8,854 nucleotides of DNA from the NCBI GenBank assembly GCA_002782905.1, contig PFJA01000280.1, positions 1 to 8,854 on the forward strand. The letters are read 5' to 3'. Below are positions 7,303 to 8,854 of this stretch, piece by piece (position 1 is the stretch's first letter; each line of letters starts with the position of its first letter). Both the position numbers and the translations under genes were made by a program. The notes beneath the pieces are model-generated. The model ran no database searches. It was given only the letters and a program-made list of their open reading frames with translations, and was not told where the DNA came from. Source of the stretch: Lysobacterales bacterium CG_4_10_14_3_um_filter_64_11. GTDB lineage: Bacteria; Pseudomonadota; Gammaproteobacteria; Xanthomonadales; Xanthomonadaceae.

Positions 7303-7899
7303 TCACGCAACCCCCTGCGGCGGAATCAACGTCATCATCACATGCTCCACGTAGGCGTCGTATTCGTCGTGATGCAGGCGCGCCTGCTGCGATTGCAGAC
7401 TCAGTTGCAGGAACCCGACGTAGGCGGCATAGGTGAGGCGGGCGCGGTGCTGTGCCTCGACCCGCGCCATGCCGGCCTGGCGATAGGACGCGGTGAGGTA
7501 ATCCAGACGCCGTTTGGACACCCGCTCGATCACCGGCTGCACCACCGGATGATCGAGCGCCTTGAGCAGCTCGGAATAGATAATGTGCGAGCGCGCTTCG
7601 TGCGCCACCAGTTGGAACAGCGAACGCATGCGTTCGCGCGGGTCGGAAATCGCCTCCAGGGTGCCGAATACCGCTTCCTGCTCGTACGCCTCCCAACGGC
7701 TGAGTGCTGCCTCCAGCAGCGCTTCGCGCGACGGGTAATGCCAATAGAAGCTGCCCTTGGTGACGCCGAGCCGGCGCGCCAGCGGCTCCACCGCCACCGC
7801 CGCGACGCCGCTCTCGGCAACCACGTCGAGCGCCGCCCGCGCCCAGTCCTCGGCGCTCAGGCGTGCGGGCTTTTCGGTCTTGGACATCACTTTGGCCAT
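7303..7899 (-). CDS. TetR-family transcriptional regulator
   Basis: A 198-aa protein with a typical N-terminal TetR DNA-binding domain: helix 1 about 15-30 (SAEDWARAALDVVAESG), then the helix-turn-helix VEPLARRLGVTKGSFYWHY at about 37-55, followed by SREALLEAAL. The C-terminal ligand/dimer domain is helical and diverges, so the inducer cannot be predicted. The length is normal for the family. The ATG at 7899 is chosen because the domain begins soon after and a -10-like box sits immediately upstream; ATG at 7887 is possible, and in-frame upstream starts at 7953 and 7938 only add non-domain residues that would reach into the repeat. It is transcribed away from the alpha/beta hydrolase, a common arrangement for a local repressor of the divergent gene, and probably forms an operon with the methyltransferase 31 nt downstream. 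Confidence 0.92.
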   Translation of the reverse strand: MAKVMSKTEKPARLSAEDWARAALDVVAESGVAAVAVEPLARRLGVTKGSFYWHYPSREALLEAALSRWEAYEQEAVFGTLEAISDPRERMRSLFQLVAHEARSHIIYSELLKALDHPVVQPVIERVSKRRLDYLTASYRQAGMARVEAQHRARLTYAAYVGFLQLSLQSQQARLHHDEYDAYVEHVMMTLIPPQGVA

Positions 7900-7905
7900 C
7901 GGCGC

Positions 7906-7933
7906 AGTGTAACGCCATGCCGCGCATAGGCAA
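7906..7933 (-). promoter_or_regulatory. Candidate promoter of the TetR-methyltransferase unit
   Basis: On the minus strand, TTGCCT (7928-7933; 4/6 to TTGACA), a 16-nt spacer and TACACT (7906-7911; 4/6 to TATAAT) precede the TetR ATG by 6 nt. Transcription would start at or within a base of the ATG, giving a leaderless mRNA, in agreement with the absence of a Shine-Dalgarno. Weak by consensus, supported by position. Confidence 0.4.
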
Positions 7934-7942
7934 GCCATTGCG

Positions 7943-7970
7943 CCGACGCCCACGCGTGCGGGGGCGGCCC
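7943..7970 (+). repeat. 28-bp direct repeat, copy 1
   Basis: Identical over 28 bases to 8004-8031, 61 bp apart. The core CACGCGTG (7951-7958) is a perfect palindrome followed by GGGGG-CGG-CCC. In this copy the trailing C run has only three bases, so the GGGGG/CCCCC hairpin present in copy 2 is incomplete. It lies about 10 nt upstream of the TetR -35 box. Confidence 0.85.
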
Positions 7971-8003
7971 GATCGACACGCCATCAGTAAACTCGCCAGT
8001 AAC

Positions 8004-8031
8004 CCGACGCCCACGCGTGCGGGGGCGGCCC
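8004..8031 (+). repeat. 28-bp direct repeat, copy 2
   Basis: Second identical copy of the 7943-7970 unit, with the palindrome CACGCGTG at 8012-8019. Two extra C residues after the unit complete a perfect 5-bp hairpin GGGGG (8021-8025), CGG, CCCCC (8029-8033). Both copies are followed by GATC. It is either a dispersed intergenic repeat or a duplicated protein-binding site. Confidence 0.85.
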
Positions 8032-8070
8032 CCGATCACGTCTGGGGCAGGCACTGCCGGCGGACAACGC

Positions 8071-8109
8071 CGCGAAAGCTTCGCGCGCAAGGCGCGCTCC
8101 CACAACAGC
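8071..8109 (-). repeat. REP-like palindromic element 1
   Basis: On the minus strand it has the GTGGGAGC head (8096-8103) typical of REP sequences of Xanthomonadaceae and pseudomonads, then a perfect stem GCGCGC (8092-8097) with GCGCGC (8083-8088) around a 3-nt loop. A second palindrome, CGCGAA-AGC-TTCGCG (8071-8085), adjoins it. It shares 16 bases (8094-8109) with the element 40 bp away. Confidence 0.7.
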
Positions 8110-8122
8110 AGGCTTCGAACAT

Positions 8123-8149
8123 CGCTACCCGCGGCGCTCCCACAACAGC
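8123..8149 (-). repeat. REP-like palindromic element 2 (partial)
   Basis: This repeats the 16-base head GCGCTCCCACAACAGC (8134-8149, plus-strand reading) of element 1 in the same orientation, but its stem (CGC...GCG) is weak, suggesting a degenerate copy. It ends next to the hydrolase promoter. Confidence 0.6.
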
Positions 8150-8162
8150 GAATTCTGTTGAA

Positions 8163-8191
8163 TTGACAAGCACCGTCCACTTTACCATACT
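8163..8191 (+). promoter_or_regulatory. Promoter of the alpha/beta hydrolase gene
   Basis: A perfect -35 TTGACA (8163-8168), a 17-nt spacer and CATACT (8186-8191; 4/6 to TATAAT). The predicted start is at about 8198-8199, the A of the ATG, so the transcript should be leaderless. An inverted repeat CAACAG-N6-CTGTTG (8143-8160) abuts the -35 box. Confidence 0.65.
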
Positions 8192-8206
8192 GATACGTAT
8201 GGTAAA
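8181..8206. promoter_or_regulatory. Perfect palindromic operator, probable TetR-family binding site
   Basis: TTTACCATAC (8181-8190) and GTATGGTAAA (8197-8206) are exact inverted copies with a 6-nt spacer. The site covers the -10 box, the predicted transcription start and the hydrolase ATG (8199), where a bound repressor would block initiation. Size and symmetry suit a TetR-type dimer, and a TetR gene lies divergently 280 bp away. Binding is inferred. Confidence 0.75.
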
Positions 8207-8854
8207 CACTGCTGCCGTGCTGCAACCTCCGTCGCAGCCGCTGCGCATCCGCAGCGGCGATGGTGTGTTGTTGGCCGCCGAACAATGGCCGGTGGGCGGG
8301 GCTGGGGTACTGCTGGCGCATGGTTTCGGGCAGACCCGGCAATCGTGGCAGGGCACCGCCCATGGCCTGCTCGGCAACGGCTATTCGCCACTGAGCTTTG
8401 ACGCGCGCGGCCATGGCGAAAGTGGGCGCAACCCGATCGGGCAGCGCTACCTGCCGCAGCAATGGGTTGCCGATCTGCACGCCATTGCGGCGCAGGTGCC
8501 GGCGCCACGCTTGTTGATCGGCGCTTCGATGGGCGGCCTGACTGGGCTGATGGCGCAGGCCGAACACGCGCTGTTCGCTGCCATGGTGCTGGTCGACATC
8601 ACCCCGCGCTGGGAATCGGCCGGCTTCGCCCGCATCGTCGCGTTCATGAGCGCGCATCCGGACGGTTTTACCGACGCCGAACACGCCGCCGACGCGATTG
8701 CCGGCTATCTGCCACCGCAGCGTGCGCGCAAGCGCCCGGAACAGCTTGCCTCGCTGCTGGTGAAGCGCGACGATGGGCGTCTGGTGTGGCATTGGGACCC
8801 GCGCATGCTGACCGACCTGCCGGCACAGAGCGAACCGATCCAGCGCCGCGTGGT
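8199..8854 (+). CDS. Alpha/beta hydrolase, 3' end beyond the window
   Basis: 218 codons from ATG at 8199 run open to the window edge. The fold is recognised from the oxyanion strand VLLAHGFGQ (about 37-45), FDARGHGESG (67-76) and the nucleophile elbow GASMGG with Ser110. The catalytic Asp/His pair normally lies further C-terminal and is not yet reached. VLVDITPRW (130-138) after strand 6 and the acidic cap region with WHWDPRML (198-204) resemble the esterase/epoxide-hydrolase-like branch. Without signal peptide or membrane segment it is probably cytoplasmic. Substrate unknown: an ester or lactone hydrolysed in response to the TetR ligand is a guess. The start has no Shine-Dalgarno but sits where transcription should begin, so it is probably read leaderless. 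Likely repressed by the divergent TetR protein through the palindrome over its start codon. Confidence 0.92.
   Translation, partial: MVNTAAVLQPPSQPLRIRSGDGVLLAAEQWPVGGAGVLLAHGFGQTRQSWQGTAHGLLGNGYSPLSFDARGHGESGRNPIGQRYLPQQWVADLHAIAAQVPAPRLLIGASMGGLTGLMAQAEHALFAAMVLVDITPRWESAGFARIVAFMSAHPDGFTDAEHAADAIAGYLPPQRARKRPEQLASLLVKRDDGRLVWHWDPRMLTDLPAQSEPIQRRV

Noticed and set aside
7189..7929. 246-codon plus-strand frame
   Set aside because: Antisense to TetR and the methyltransferase start; no domain.
7268..8014. 248-codon minus-strand frame overlapping TetR
   Set aside because: Out of frame with the clear TetR helix-turn-helix and made of Arg/Gly/Ala-rich shadow sequence.
7887..8792. 301-codon minus-strand frame across the divergent region
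   Set aside because: It is antisense to the hydrolase, runs through repeats and the promoter palindrome, and has no protein-like motif.

Overview
This window is GC-rich DNA from what looks like a gammaproteobacterium of the Xanthomonadaceae/Lysobacter group. The reasons are a TonB-dependent receptor with the N-terminal VTGSRIKR signature, a large secreted subtilase, REP-type GTGGGAGC repeats and promoter-proximal (leaderless) start codons. The assignment is inferred from protein and repeat style only. No rRNA, tRNA, CRISPR array or phage gene was recognised.

Layout: (i) 1-2701, minus strand: a secreted S8 serine protease, open in one frame to the window edge (C-terminus missing), with an extended -10 promoter just upstream. 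(ii) 2844-2997: a hairpin-rich spacer with a strong intrinsic terminator that ends the next gene's transcript. (iii) 3017-5602, minus: a complete 861-aa TonB-dependent outer-membrane receptor with signal peptide and ideal Shine-Dalgarno. (iv) 5603-6296: a gene-poor stretch of about 690 bases holding two overlapping inverted repeats near the receptor's likely promoter and a 172-bp MITE-like element with long terminal inverted repeats. (v) 6297-7899, minus: a probable two-gene unit, a TetR-family regulator followed 31 nt later by a class I SAM-dependent methyltransferase. (vi) 7900-8198: a divergent intergenic region with a duplicated 28-bp sequence, two REP-like repeats and divergent promoters. 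(vii) 8199-8854, plus: the first 218 codons of an alpha/beta hydrolase.

How the parts may work together: the protease and receptor are adjacent and co-oriented but separated by a terminator, so they are probably transcribed separately; a role in digesting extracellular protein and importing products is plausible but unproven. On the right, TetR, methyltransferase and divergent hydrolase look like a locally regulated module. A perfect 10-bp inverted repeat (6-nt spacer) covers the hydrolase -10, predicted transcription start and ATG, and is the best candidate for the TetR operator. Both divergent genes lack a Shine-Dalgarno and have a -10-like box about 6-7 nt before ATG, so both may be leaderless.

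No clearly unprecedented system is evident. The strongest non-routine signals are the operator/leaderless arrangement, the MITE-like foldback element and the duplicated repeat between the divergent genes.
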